Positions 16,434 through 25,131 of a stretch of 64,000 nt of DNA are shown one piece after another. The translations under genes were made by a program, and so were the position numbers. The stretch's first letter is position 1, and every line of letters starts with the position of its first letter. Origin of the DNA: Cyclobacterium plantarum (GTDB taxonomy: Bacteria > Bacteroidota > Bacteroidia > Cytophagales > Cyclobacteriaceae); assembly GCF_011290685.1 (NCBI RefSeq), contig NZ_JAANYN010000001.1, forward strand, positions 603,325 through 667,324, in the 5' to 3' direction. Below the pieces are notes generated by a model. That model was not told the DNA's origin and searched no databases. It saw only the letters and a list, made by a program, of their open reading frames with translations.

Positions 16434-19400
16434 ATGGTTCGATTTTTACTTGCCAGACCCATCGCGGTTGGTATGACCTTTTTGGCACTGCTTATTTTCA
16501 GCATCATCTTGTTTCGTACCCTGCCTGTTTCTCTTTTGCCACCAATTGATGTGCCTCAGATCGTCATCAAGGTTAATTATCCCAATACTTCACCGGAATC
16601 CATAGAACAGAATGTGCTGCGTCCCATCAGGGAAGGCATGGTAACACTGAGTGGATTGCAGGACATGGAAAGCAAAGCAGGTTCTGAAGTAGGTAATGTC
16701 CGGTTGACTTTTGACTACCAGACGCAAATGGAACTGGCCTATATCGCAGTTAATGAGAAAATAGACCGCCTTACCAATAGTCTACCGGAGGACATGCCCC
16801 GACCCCAGGTAGTCCGGATCAATACCAATGACATTCCAATCGTCCGCTTGCAGGTGGTCCCTTCCGATGGTGTGGATTTTGCTGAAGTCTCCTTACTCAC
16901 CGAGAATGTAATCAAAAAAAGACTTGAGCAGTTGGATGGAGTAGCCCTGGTGGATATCAATGGGCGACAAGAAAGAGTAATTGTTGTCACGCCTAACAAG
17001 CCGGTATTGGCAGGGCTGGGCATGCAGGAGGCAGACCTTATCAGGGCCATAGAGGCGGGTAACAGTGAGTTGCCCGGAATCAGTGTGGAGGACGGACAGT
17101 TTCGGTATTACCTGCGTTTGGCGACCCGGATAGAGACTCCCGAAGATGTCAAAAACCTCCCTGTTCGCAGCCCCTCCGGTTACACCGTAAATCTGGAAAA
17201 GGTGGCGGATGTAAATTATGATCTGGCAAAACCAACTGGTTTCCATCTTTACCAGGGAAAGGAAGGCCTGGTGGTGACGGTTCACAAGCAGGCGGCTGCA
17301 AAAATGAATGAGATCATGCCGCTGGTGTATGAGGCAGTAAGCTTATTTGAAAAAGACTATCCCCAGGTTGGATTTGACTTGACCCAGGATCAATCCACCC
17401 TACTTAATGCCGGAATCAATAACTTGCAGACCAGCCTGCTTTTTGGAGGCTTGTTTGCCTTTGGGATTTTGTTTGTATTTATGGGAAACTACAGGACCCC
17501 CATTATTATCGGGATAAGTCTTCCTGCCTCTCTGATCATTAGTTTTTCTGTTTTTTACTTTTTTGATATTTCCATCAATGTGATTTCACTGAGTGGACTG
17601 GCCCTGGGCTTGGGGATGTTGATTGACAATTCCATCATTGTACTTGATAATATCAGCAGAAAAAATAAAGATGGTAGCTCTCTGTTTGAATCCTGTGTTA
17701 CCGGTGTCAACGAAGTCATGTCTGCCCTTATCAGTTCCGTTTTGACTACTTTGGCTGTGTTTGTTCCTTTGGTTTTCTTAAGTGGTATTGCAGGTGCCTT
17801 GTTTTATGACCAGGCAGTATCTGTGGCCGCTATTTTATCCGTATCGCTCCTGGTGGCCTTTATCTTGTTGCCACTTTTGTATCATTTGTTCTTTAAGAAC
17901 AAACCCTTGCAGGCGGCAAGACAGGACAGTCGCTTATTTTTGTGGCTTTTAAGGAGATACAAAGTGGTTTACAAAGGATTATTTGCTCAGAGAGGCTGGT
18001 CCCTTCTCGTTTTATTGCTGCTAATTCCGCTATTATTGTCCACCGGATGGTTACTCAAAGTGGAAGGTTTGCCCCCGATAGAAAAGTTTGATGTCATGTT
18101 GGCTTTGGATTGGAATGAACCCATCAGTGCCAGTCAAAACAGGGATAGGATACAGCAGTTAATGACGCAAATGGAGGGACAATACCAATTGGCGGAAAGC
18201 GATGTGGGACTGAGGCAGTTTTTACTATTTGAGGGAGAAAATGCCATACAGCAGGCCGACCTTTACCTGTTGTTTAACAGCCGGGAACAGAAGGAACAGG
18301 TCAGTGCCAACCTGGTCCGGCAGCTTCAGGATAATTTTCCCCTGGCCAGTATTGATCTCCGCGATGCACCAAATGCCTTTGACCAATTATTTAATTCTGA
18401 CAGGCCTTACTATGAAGTCAGGTGGAAAGATCTGGGGGCCAACAAGCCGGTTACAGCCAGTATCATGGATCCCTGGCTGGAGGATTTTCCCGTTGATTCC
18501 TGGTCTAAAGGACCCGGTTTGCAAAAAGGGTCTTCGGTGATTTTTCAAACCAATCTGGAAAAACTCACCCTATATGGTATTGAGGTGCAACAACTGATTG
18601 ATAAGATCGAACAATTGTTTGGCAATTACCTGATTACGGATATCAAGCGATTTGGGGAGATTACACCCATATTGCTTCTCAATGATCAGGTTAATTTTCA
18701 GACCTTGTTAAAAAATAATTTTCTTTATGGAGAGGATGATGTTCCTTATTCCCTGGATCAGTTTATCCGGTTTTCCTATGATGAAAATTACAAGTTTGTG
18801 ACAGCAGACAAAGCGGGAATCTATCAGTCCCTGACCCTGGATAGTCCAAATCCGAACCAATATGAAACACAGGTAAGAAACTGGGCCTTGGGAAAAAATC
18901 TTTCTATCGATTTTACGGGGCAGTTCTTTCAGGACAGGGAAACTATCCGGCAATTGATGGGGATTTTACTGGTAGCAATTCTATTGCTGTATTTTATTCT
19001 TGCAGCCCAGTTTGAAGATTTCCTGCAGCCACTGATTGTAATGCTTACCCTTCCCCTGGGAATTGGCGGAGCCTTTTTGGTGCTTTGGCTCACCGGTACT
19101 TCCCTGAATGTGATGTCTGCCATAGGACTGGTGGTCATGCTGGGGATCATGGTCAACGATGCCATATTGAAAATCGACACCATCAACAGGTTGCGAAGCA
19201 GGTATTCCGAAGACAGTGACGGACTTGATACAGCGCTGGAAAAAGCCCTTTACATGGCAGGAGAAATCCGGTTGAAACCCATAGTGATGACATCGGTAAC
19301 TACCATTCTGGCCTTACTTCCTGTAGTTTTTAGTGCAGGGTTGGGTGCAGATTTGCAGCGGCCACTGGTGTTTTCCGTCATTGGAGGATTGACCATTGGT

Positions 19401-19481
19401 ACCTTTACTGCCTTGTATTTTGTTCCCTTAGCTTATTGGTTTTTGGCTAGAGGCTGGGTAAAGAAAAAAGTTCTAGTCTGA
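16434..19481 (+). CDS. RND-family efflux pump, inner-membrane permease (AcrB/HAE1-like)
   Basis: Proton-driven efflux permease of 1015 aa with the duplicated RND topology: TM1 at residues 9-28, a large periplasmic loop, TM2-6 at about 335-480, a second periplasmic loop, and TM8-12 at about 845-1005. Family signatures include NYPNTSPESIEQNVLRPI near the N-terminus, GLALGLGMLIDNSIIVLDNI in TM4, and VVMLGIMVNDAILKIDTIN in TM10. In TM4 only one Asp of the AcrB Asp407-Asp408 pair is kept (ID-N), as seen in several HAE1 and HME relatives. The substrate is unknown. No outer-membrane TolC-like gene follows, so the pump must use a channel encoded elsewhere. Confidence 0.93.
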   Translation: MVRFLLARPIAVGMTFLALLIFSIILFRTLPVSLLPPIDVPQIVIKVNYPNTSPESIEQNVLRPIREGMVTLSGLQDMESKAGSEVGNVRLTFDYQTQMELAYIAVNEKIDRLTNSLPEDMPRPQVVRINTNDIPIVRLQVVPSDGVDFAEVSLLTENVIKKRLEQLDGVALVDINGRQERVIVVTPNKPVLAGLGMQEADLIRAIEAGNSELPGISVEDGQFRYYLRLATRIETPEDVKNLPVRSPSGYTVNLEKVADVNYDLAKPTGFHLYQGKEGLVVTVHKQAAAKMNEIMPLVYEAVSLFEKDYPQVGFDLTQDQSTLLNAGINNLQTSLLFGGLFAFGILFVFMGNYRTPIIIGISLPASLIISFSVFYFFDISINVISLSGLALGLGMLIDNSIIVLDNISRKNKDGSSLFESCVTGVNEVMSALISSVLTTLAVFVPLVFLSGIAGALFYDQAVSVAAILSVSLLVAFILLPLLYHLFFKNKPLQAARQDSRLFLWLLRRYKVVYKGLFAQRGWSLLVLLLLIPLLLSTGWLLKVEGLPPIEKFDVMLALDWNEPISASQNRDRIQQLMTQMEGQYQLAESDVGLRQFLLFEGENAIQQADLYLLFNSREQKEQVSANLVRQLQDNFPLASIDLRDAPNAFDQLFNSDRPYYEVRWKDLGANKPVTASIMDPWLEDFPVDSWSKGPGLQKGSSVIFQTNLEKLTLYGIEVQQLIDKIEQLFGNYLITDIKRFGEITPILLLNDQVNFQTLLKNNFLYGEDDVPYSLDQFIRFSYDENYKFVTADKAGIYQSLTLDSPNPNQYETQVRNWALGKNLSIDFTGQFFQDRETIRQLMGILLVAILLLYFILAAQFEDFLQPLIVMLTLPLGIGGAFLVLWLTGTSLNVMSAIGLVVMLGIMVNDAILKIDTINRLRSRYSEDSDGLDTALEKALYMAGEIRLKPIVMTSVTTILALLPVVFSAGLGADLQRPLVFSVIGGLTIGTFTALYFVPLAYWFLARGWVKKKVLV

Positions 19482-19571
19482 GATAATTGAGACAGATTAT
19501 AGCTCTTTCGAATATTTTGACTGAGGTTAACAAGGTAAATGTCGACAAGACACCCAATCAATAATTGGTCT

Positions 19572-20816
19572 TTAACCCTTTCTTAGTTCAATGACCGTAA
19601 TTTCCGGCCAGATACCTACTCTTCCGGAGAAGGCGTGGAAGCCAAAACCCCTGTTGACATAAAGGAACTTGCCTGCCTCTTCGGCCAGGCCAGCCCAGTT
19701 AGGATACCGGTATTGGGCAGGAGACCAGCGGATAACAGGGGTTTCTATACCAAACTGCATGCCGTGGGTATGACCACTTAAAGTCAAATGGATGTTTTTG
19801 GAATGATTTTTAACCTGCTCGTCCCAATGGGATGGGTCATGGGAAAGTAAAATTTTGAATTCATCCTGGTCTACATTTTCAAGGGATTTTTCCAGATCCC
19901 CTTTGGCATGAAAGCCAACACCCCAGTTTTCTACACCCAACAGCCTGATTCTTTGCCCCTCCTTTTCGATAATTCTGCTCTCATCCAGCAGCAGGTCATA
20001 GCCCAGCTTTTTGTGTTTTTCTTTAAGCCTATCAAAGTTTTCTTGTTTGGCTTCAGGGCTTGGCCAGGAGGTATAATCGCCATAATCATGATTGCCCAAA
20101 ATGGAAAATTGTCCAAAAGGAGCCTTTATCTGTGCAAAAGATGCGATCATAGGATCAATTTCATCTGCTTTGTGGTTGACCAGATCTCCTGTGAATACAA
20201 ACAGATCTGAGTTTTGCGCTGCGGCCAGGTCAGCCCCTCTTTTTACAGCATCAAAATCGGTAAAACTACCGGCATGAATATCTGACAATTGGGTGATGGT
20301 GAATCCATCGAATGCCTCCGGCAGATCTTTAAAGAAGACTGTTTTCCGGATTGTTCTAAAATCATATTTTCCTTTGAATATACCATAGACAAATCCTGTG
20401 AAAGGAATGGCTGCTATGGAAAAAGCCAATTGACTCACAAACTTCCTCCGGGAGGGGAGGACTGCACTGCTGCCAGGTTCGGAGGATGTCATATAACCGA
20501 ACAAAGAACTCAGTGAACGGTATATGTCTTCTCCAAAAAGAAAGAGAATAACGGTAAACTGCGTCACGGAAATGGTGAGAAAAAGGTTTAGGGATTTTTG
20601 GGACATGGTAGAGATTTTACCCTCCTGCATGATGGTGAAAAAAGTAAAACCTATCCATAGGCTGACGCCACTGGCAATTAGCCAATAGACCATTTTACCT
20701 GTGGCCAGAATACTGTGAGGCAATACTGTTTTTACAGCCTGGTATACGTACCAATTCAGGAAAAACAGTACAGCCATTAAAATAAAAATGAATATGGTGC
20801 CCCCCACTTTACGCAT
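19572..20816 (-). CDS. Membrane-anchored metallophosphoesterase (YkuE/YaeI-like)
   Basis: Protein of 414 aa. Residues 1-135 hold four hydrophobic helices. The rest is a calcineurin-type phosphoesterase with all metal-ligand motifs in order: QLSDIHAG, FTGDLVNH, ILGNHDYGD, LLSHDPSHWDE and LSGHTHGMQFG. A stretch resembling a twin-arginine motif (SRRKFVSQLAF) precedes the fourth helix, as in YkuE-type enzymes, although here it is internal. The catalytic domain probably faces the periplasm. Such enzymes are thought to act on lipid-linked or nucleotide phosphates; the substrate is not predictable here. It is not part of the operon upstream of it on the minus strand, being separated by 95 bases. Confidence 0.88.
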   Translation of the reverse strand: MRKVGGTIFIFILMAVLFFLNWYVYQAVKTVLPHSILATGKMVYWLIASGVSLWIGFTFFTIMQEGKISTMSQKSLNLFLTISVTQFTVILFLFGEDIYRSLSSLFGYMTSSEPGSSAVLPSRRKFVSQLAFSIAAIPFTGFVYGIFKGKYDFRTIRKTVFFKDLPEAFDGFTITQLSDIHAGSFTDFDAVKRGADLAAAQNSDLFVFTGDLVNHKADEIDPMIASFAQIKAPFGQFSILGNHDYGDYTSWPSPEAKQENFDRLKEKHKKLGYDLLLDESRIIEKEGQRIRLLGVENWGVGFHAKGDLEKSLENVDQDEFKILLSHDPSHWDEQVKNHSKNIHLTLSGHTHGMQFGIETPVIRWSPAQYRYPNWAGLAEEAGKFLYVNRGFGFHAFSGRVGIWPEITVIELRKG

Positions 20817-20911
20817 TGTTTTTATGTTACCCTGATTAATCGCAAACCAATAGAAAAGGTTTGATTTCCAGGTGAAAAAAATAGGGTATTTTAAAAAAGA
20901 ACGGTGTTTGC

Positions 20912-21769
20912 TTAAAAGGCCTCAATGTTGACTGTGGCCGATAAGGTGGCTGCTTGCAGATTTTCGCCACCATAAGTGCCATGTACAGGCAAAGTTTTTT
21001 GGGGAAGAAAACTACAGGCCAGAGGAATGTAGTGTTCGTCAGTCATTAGTCCCAGACTCGGATCTAGTCCTATCCAGCCAGCACCTGGAAGGAAGGTTTC
21101 CACCCATGCATGTAGTTCGTGGCCTTCATCCAGTTCGGGATTAAAGGCATAACCACTAACAAATCTTGCCGCAAGGCCCAAATGTCTGAGGATTTCTATT
21201 AACATCCAGGACAGATCCCTGCAGGAACCTCTTCCCGCAGCAAAGGTTTTGGTGGCTGGCCAGAGATTTTCTTCTTCCCTGATGATGTGCCGCCAGTCAG
21301 CATGAATGGCCGCATTTAACTGTGTTAAAAATTGTATCGGATCCCTGGTAGTCAATTTATCCATGCCGTACTTTCTGAGCAGGGCATTGTCGCTGTGACC
21401 CAGGTAGGGCTGAAGTATAGGCAGGTCCTCCTGCAGGTATTGAAAAGGGCTGTTTGCAGACAAATCGAGTTTATTGATGAACCACTGATCCACCAAAAAC
21501 AAAAAAGGATTGAATGGCACATGCACTGTCTCAAAGGATACCTTGATGGCAAGCATGTTGGTTTCTCCCGTAAACCAGGCCTGAAAATAGGGGTTACCTT
21601 CTATGTCGTACCTTTCATTCAGTCCTTCAGGTTCAGGTTGTACCTGTAAGCGGTAATTGCTTATTTCCAGATAGTTTCTGGGTAAGGGTTTAAGAAAGAT
21701 GCTGTGGGGGTTTAGGCCTACAGAATTGTGGTAATCATAAATGGTTTCATGTTGGATTTTCAGACGCAT
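20912..21769 (-). CDS. Transglutaminase-like protein of the Anbu operon
   Basis: Cysteine-protease-fold protein of 285 aa from the preferred start. The catalytic triad motifs are GSCRDLSWML (Cys), ELHAWVETFLPG (His) and WIGLDPS (Asp). The N-terminal 80 residues form the bacterial transglutaminase-like N-domain (LKIQHETIYDY...LNPHSIFLKPLPR). I choose the ATG at 21769 because homologues begin with MRLxIxHxTxYxY; an ATG at 21808 would add 13 unlikely residues. It is the last of four genes (ATP-grasp, alpha-E, Anbu, transglutaminase) that co-occur in many bacteria. It may cleave or ligate an isopeptide or peptide tag made by the ATP-grasp partner, which is inference from the neighbourhood. Confidence 0.9.
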   Translation of the reverse strand: MRLKIQHETIYDYHNSVGLNPHSIFLKPLPRNYLEISNYRLQVQPEPEGLNERYDIEGNPYFQAWFTGETNMLAIKVSFETVHVPFNPFLFLVDQWFINKLDLSANSPFQYLQEDLPILQPYLGHSDNALLRKYGMDKLTTRDPIQFLTQLNAAIHADWRHIIREEENLWPATKTFAAGRGSCRDLSWMLIEILRHLGLAARFVSGYAFNPELDEGHELHAWVETFLPGAGWIGLDPSLGLMTDEHYIPLACSFLPQKTLPVHGTYGGENLQAATLSATVNIEAF

Positions 21770-21830
21770 GGTTTGTCGTTTAATTTTAAAAAGGAAACCT
21801 CGCATCAATTGGTCTCAAGTGCTGTGGCAC

Positions 21831-22571
21831 CTATTCACTTTCTTCTAATTCTACATGAGAAAAGGCTTTTTTCAGGATGTCAGCCGGCAAGTTGTTAATG
21901 GTTTCTTTTAAGGAATCGTTCCAGAATTCAGACAAATGGTTTAATTCATGTTGCTCGAATCTGTTTTCAATAATATTATAGCTGTCATTCTCCATGACCA
22001 CCGTATCCACGGGGTAATCTACATCATTGGAACTGATCCTGGTGGCATCGAAAGCAAGGAATGCACTTTTAAGTGCAAAATAAAGCGGGGCATCATATTT
22101 CAATGATCTTCTGAGCACGGGATTCCCAAAGCCCGTATTGCCAATTATGACAAAGGGGGTTCCCTGCCTGATTTCTATCCAATTGCCCTGCGGATACAGG
22201 AGGTAAAGTTTGGGTTCCTTGTCTTCTTCCAGTTGACCACCAATGATGGAGAAGAGATTAAAAGAAAAGCCCGATTTTTCCAGGGAATTCATGTCCTCTT
22301 CCGCCACCCGCTTCACCTGATCGGCAAATCCATTGACAGCTTTGTACAATTTATCATAAGAGGCATCTTCTTTTTCAATCAGTTCGCCAAAATAGGTGAT
22401 GGCCTTGTCCCTTACTGAACGAAGTCCTGAAGTCATGATAAAGAAAGCGTGCTTTTTTCTGTTTACTGTATATAATTTTTTTGAGGTGGTCGTCTCATTT
22501 CCTGAGGTTATTCTGGTGTCCGATAAACCAACGATCCCGTTCTTCGTTTTTATTCCAATACAAAATGTCAT
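21831..22571 (-). CDS. Anbu, ancestral beta-subunit proteasome-type protease
   Basis: Ntn-hydrolase of 246 aa in the Anbu (BPH/COG3484) branch of the proteasome family. The protein starts MTFCIGIKTKNGIVGLSDTR, leaving Thr2 as the N-terminal nucleophile after methionine removal. The proteasome-fold Asp (SDTR) and Lys (SKKLYTVNRKKHAFF) follow at the expected places, then MTSGLRSVRD. It would self-assemble into a ring-like or helical complex. Proteolytic activity has been hard to show for this family. It overlaps the alpha-E gene by four bases (ATGA) and is separated from the transglutaminase by 61 bases. No ATPase unfoldase lies nearby. Confidence 0.92.
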   Translation of the reverse strand: MTFCIGIKTKNGIVGLSDTRITSGNETTTSKKLYTVNRKKHAFFIMTSGLRSVRDKAITYFGELIEKEDASYDKLYKAVNGFADQVKRVAEEDMNSLEKSGFSFNLFSIIGGQLEEDKEPKLYLLYPQGNWIEIRQGTPFVIIGNTGFGNPVLRRSLKYDAPLYFALKSAFLAFDATRISSNDVDYPVDTVVMENDSYNIIENRFEQHELNHLSEFWNDSLKETINNLPADILKKAFSHVELEESE

Positions 22572-23548
22572 CCTTGCTCCATGGTTTGGCTTACAAAGTT
22601 ATCTTTTATTTGGAAATAATTGTCGTTTATCTGATTCGATATATGATTGATTTTAACCTGAAGATGCTCCAGGTATTCATGGAGACCAGTGGCAATGATG
22701 TCATTGACATCATCAAACTCCAGTTTGGACCGTAATTCACCAATTGATTTTTCCGCTCTATTGGAATAACCGTCACCATTTGACCCTGATATTTTAAAAA
22801 GACTCTGTTCAGCTTCTTTAAGGCAAAAGAACACAGATCTTGGAAAGTATTTGTTCAGTACGAGGAACTCCACCACCCCGGATGGGTCAATATTACCGTA
22901 AAGTCTCCTGTAGGTGTTGAATGCCGTAACCGATTTTAACAAGGCCATCCAATGAAGGAAGTCAAGTGGTGAGCCTACTTCCTTTGGAGAGGGGAGCAGG
23001 ATGTGGTATTTAACATCAAGTATTCTGGAAGTTTTGTCCGCTCTTTCCAGGTATTGGCCCAGTTGTCTGAAATACCATCCCTCTGTTCTGGCAACCGTGC
23101 TGTCTGCAAGTCCATACAGCAACAGGATCTGGGATTTTACACTTTCAAAGAAACTTCTCGGGTCTTCCTTTTTCCAGGTTTTGGTTTCTGAGGCCTTTTT
23201 TACAAAATGATAGGATTCATTCAGCTTTTCCCAGGTTTCCTTACTGAGGTTTTCCCGAACCATCCGCGCATTTTCCCTGGCTTTCGAAATAGAACTGATC
23301 AGGGAATTGGGATTTTCCTCACTAAAAGCGAGGAAATAAATGACCTCCTGCATGTCGTAGGATTTGTTTGTGGCCTGGAAAAGGTCTTTGTCTCCTGTGG
23401 CCATGACGAGTGGTTCCCATTGTTCTTTCAGGTCACCGGGAAGATCCAGCATCAGGTTAAAATTGACATCAATAAACCGGGCATAATTTTCGGCCCTTTC
23501 CAGGTACCTGCCCAGCCAATAAATCGAATTCGCTACTCTACTTAACAT
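22568..23548 (-). CDS. Alpha-E domain protein (DUF403)
   Basis: All-helical cytoplasmic protein of 326 aa with the hallmark alpha-E start MLSRVANSIYWLGRYLERAEN. Inside are further conserved helices such as EGWYFRQLGQYLERADKTSRILDVKYH, which repeats the YLERA signature and suggests an internal duplication. The biochemical role is unknown. In genome neighbourhoods it always appears with the type-2 ATP-grasp enzyme (sometimes fused to it), so it is likely to be a partner or scaffold of that enzyme. It starts 15 bases after the ATP-grasp gene and overlaps Anbu. Confidence 0.92.
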   Translation of the reverse strand: MLSRVANSIYWLGRYLERAENYARFIDVNFNLMLDLPGDLKEQWEPLVMATGDKDLFQATNKSYDMQEVIYFLAFSEENPNSLISSISKARENARMVRENLSKETWEKLNESYHFVKKASETKTWKKEDPRSFFESVKSQILLLYGLADSTVARTEGWYFRQLGQYLERADKTSRILDVKYHILLPSPKEVGSPLDFLHWMALLKSVTAFNTYRRLYGNIDPSGVVEFLVLNKYFPRSVFFCLKEAEQSLFKISGSNGDGYSNRAEKSIGELRSKLEFDDVNDIIATGLHEYLEHLQVKINHISNQINDNYFQIKDNFVSQTMEQG

Positions 23549-23563
23549 ATCGGTTGTTCTTGG

Positions 23564-24991
23564 TTAATACAATACCCAGGTATCTTTGCTGCCACCACCC
23601 TGAGAGCTGTTGACAACAAGGGAGCCCTTTTTGAGTGCTACCCTGGTAAGTGCTCCGGGAATCACTTCTATATCTTTGCCATAAAGTATGTAGGGCCTTA
23701 AATCTACATGTCTACCTTCGATAGCCTTGTTGTCAATAATGGAAGGTACGGTGGATAGGGAAAGTGTGGGTTGGGCAATATAGTTTGTTGGGTTGGCTTT
23801 GATCAGTTTCCTGAATTTTTCATGTTCTGTTTCATCGGATTTGGGACCAATGAGCATGCCATAGCCCCCTGCCGCATTGGTTTCTTTGACCACCAGATCA
23901 GCAATATTTTCCAGTACATACTTCCTGTCTTTTTCCTCTCTGCAAAGGTAGGTGGGGACATTTTTTAAAATGGGTTCCTGATTCAGGTAGTATTTGATAA
24001 TCCTGGGCACATAGGCATAAACAGCTTTGTCATCTGCCACGCCTGTGCCCGGGGCATTGGCCAGGGCGATATTTCCAGCCTTGTAGGCATCAAAAAGGCC
24101 TGGTACCCCAAGCATAGAATCCGGATTAAAAGCCAATGGATCCAGGAAGGTGTCATCAATTCTTCGGTACAAAACATCAATTTGTTCCAGACCTTTGGTG
24201 GTTTGCATGTATACTTTTTTGTCCACCACAAGGAGATCCTGGCCTGAAACCAATTCGGCACCCATCTGTTGCGCCAGATAGGAATGTTCAAAATAAGCTG
24301 AGTTATATACCCCAGGTGTCAAAACCCCAATGACCGGTTTTGCCTTATCTGAAAGGAATTGTAACATGTCCAGCAATTTGGTACTGTAATCCGAGACTGG
24401 TCTTACGCCAAGCTTGTTAAACAGCTCCGGAAAAGCCCGCTTGATAATCTCTCTGCTTTCCAGCATGTAAGAGACGCCAGATGGGCACCTGAGGTTATCT
24501 TCCAGTACATAAAAATCACCATCCTTATCTCTTACCAGGTCTGTACCGGTGATGTGGCACCAGATTCCCTTAGGAGGAGTAAATCCTATACAGGGCTCAA
24601 GGAAATCTTTACTTCCCAGGATTAATTCCTTTGGAATTATATTGTCTTTAAAAATCTTTTGATCATTGTAAATATCATGAAGGAATAAATTCAAAGCCTC
24701 AATCCTTTGTTTAAGCCCATTCTCCAGAACCAGCCATTCATTGCCAGGAATAATCCTTGGTATGATGTCCAGGTGAAGGATCTTCTCTTGCCCGGCTTTG
24801 TCATGATAGACATTAAATGTCATGCCCATAGCCATCTGAGCTTTATCTGCGGAATATTGAAGATGGCTCAGTTTTTTTGCGGAACTGGTTTTAATGAGTT
24901 CCCCAAAACTTTTGTAATGGGCCCTAAGTGAATGATTTTCATGGTACATTTCATCATAAAAGGCCTGTTGGTCGTTGTGGATTACCTTCAT
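23564..24991 (-). CDS. Circularly permuted type-2 ATP-grasp protein
   Basis: ATP-grasp amidoligase-like enzyme of 475 aa, expected to join a carboxylate to an amine with ATP through an acyl-phosphate. Segments typical of the family are GFTPPKGIWCHITGTDLVRDKDGDFYVLEDNLRCPSG split across the domain, VLTPGVYNSAYFEHS, DVLYRRIDD, VKETNAAGGYGMLIGP (nucleotide-binding loop) and HVDLRPYILYG near the C-terminus. It is the first gene of the Anbu operon. Comparative-genomics work on amidoligases (Iyer and co-workers) predicted that this gene set makes a peptide tag or small peptide; no substrate is known. About 140 AT-rich bases separate it from oligopeptidase B upstream. Confidence 0.92.
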   Translation of the reverse strand: MKVIHNDQQAFYDEMYHENHSLRAHYKSFGELIKTSSAKKLSHLQYSADKAQMAMGMTFNVYHDKAGQEKILHLDIIPRIIPGNEWLVLENGLKQRIEALNLFLHDIYNDQKIFKDNIIPKELILGSKDFLEPCIGFTPPKGIWCHITGTDLVRDKDGDFYVLEDNLRCPSGVSYMLESREIIKRAFPELFNKLGVRPVSDYSTKLLDMLQFLSDKAKPVIGVLTPGVYNSAYFEHSYLAQQMGAELVSGQDLLVVDKKVYMQTTKGLEQIDVLYRRIDDTFLDPLAFNPDSMLGVPGLFDAYKAGNIALANAPGTGVADDKAVYAYVPRIIKYYLNQEPILKNVPTYLCREEKDRKYVLENIADLVVKETNAAGGYGMLIGPKSDETEHEKFRKLIKANPTNYIAQPTLSLSTVPSIIDNKAIEGRHVDLRPYILYGKDIEVIPGALTRVALKKGSLVVNSSQGGGSKDTWVLY

Positions 24992-25131
24992 CTTGGTTTT
25001 TTAAAATGAATTTGTCAGTAGTTGATTTTAAAATAATAGCTTAAAAATTTAATCAAATATTTTTAAAACTACAATTTTTTAGGCCAATTCATGGTGTTTT
25101 CAAGACAAATTTTAAATGGATATTCCCATTT

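Noticed and set aside
20843-20863. CAAACC...GGTTTG hairpin between the transglutaminase and metallophosphoesterase genes
   Set aside because: The stem has only six firm base pairs and no T-run on either strand, so it does not meet terminator criteria.
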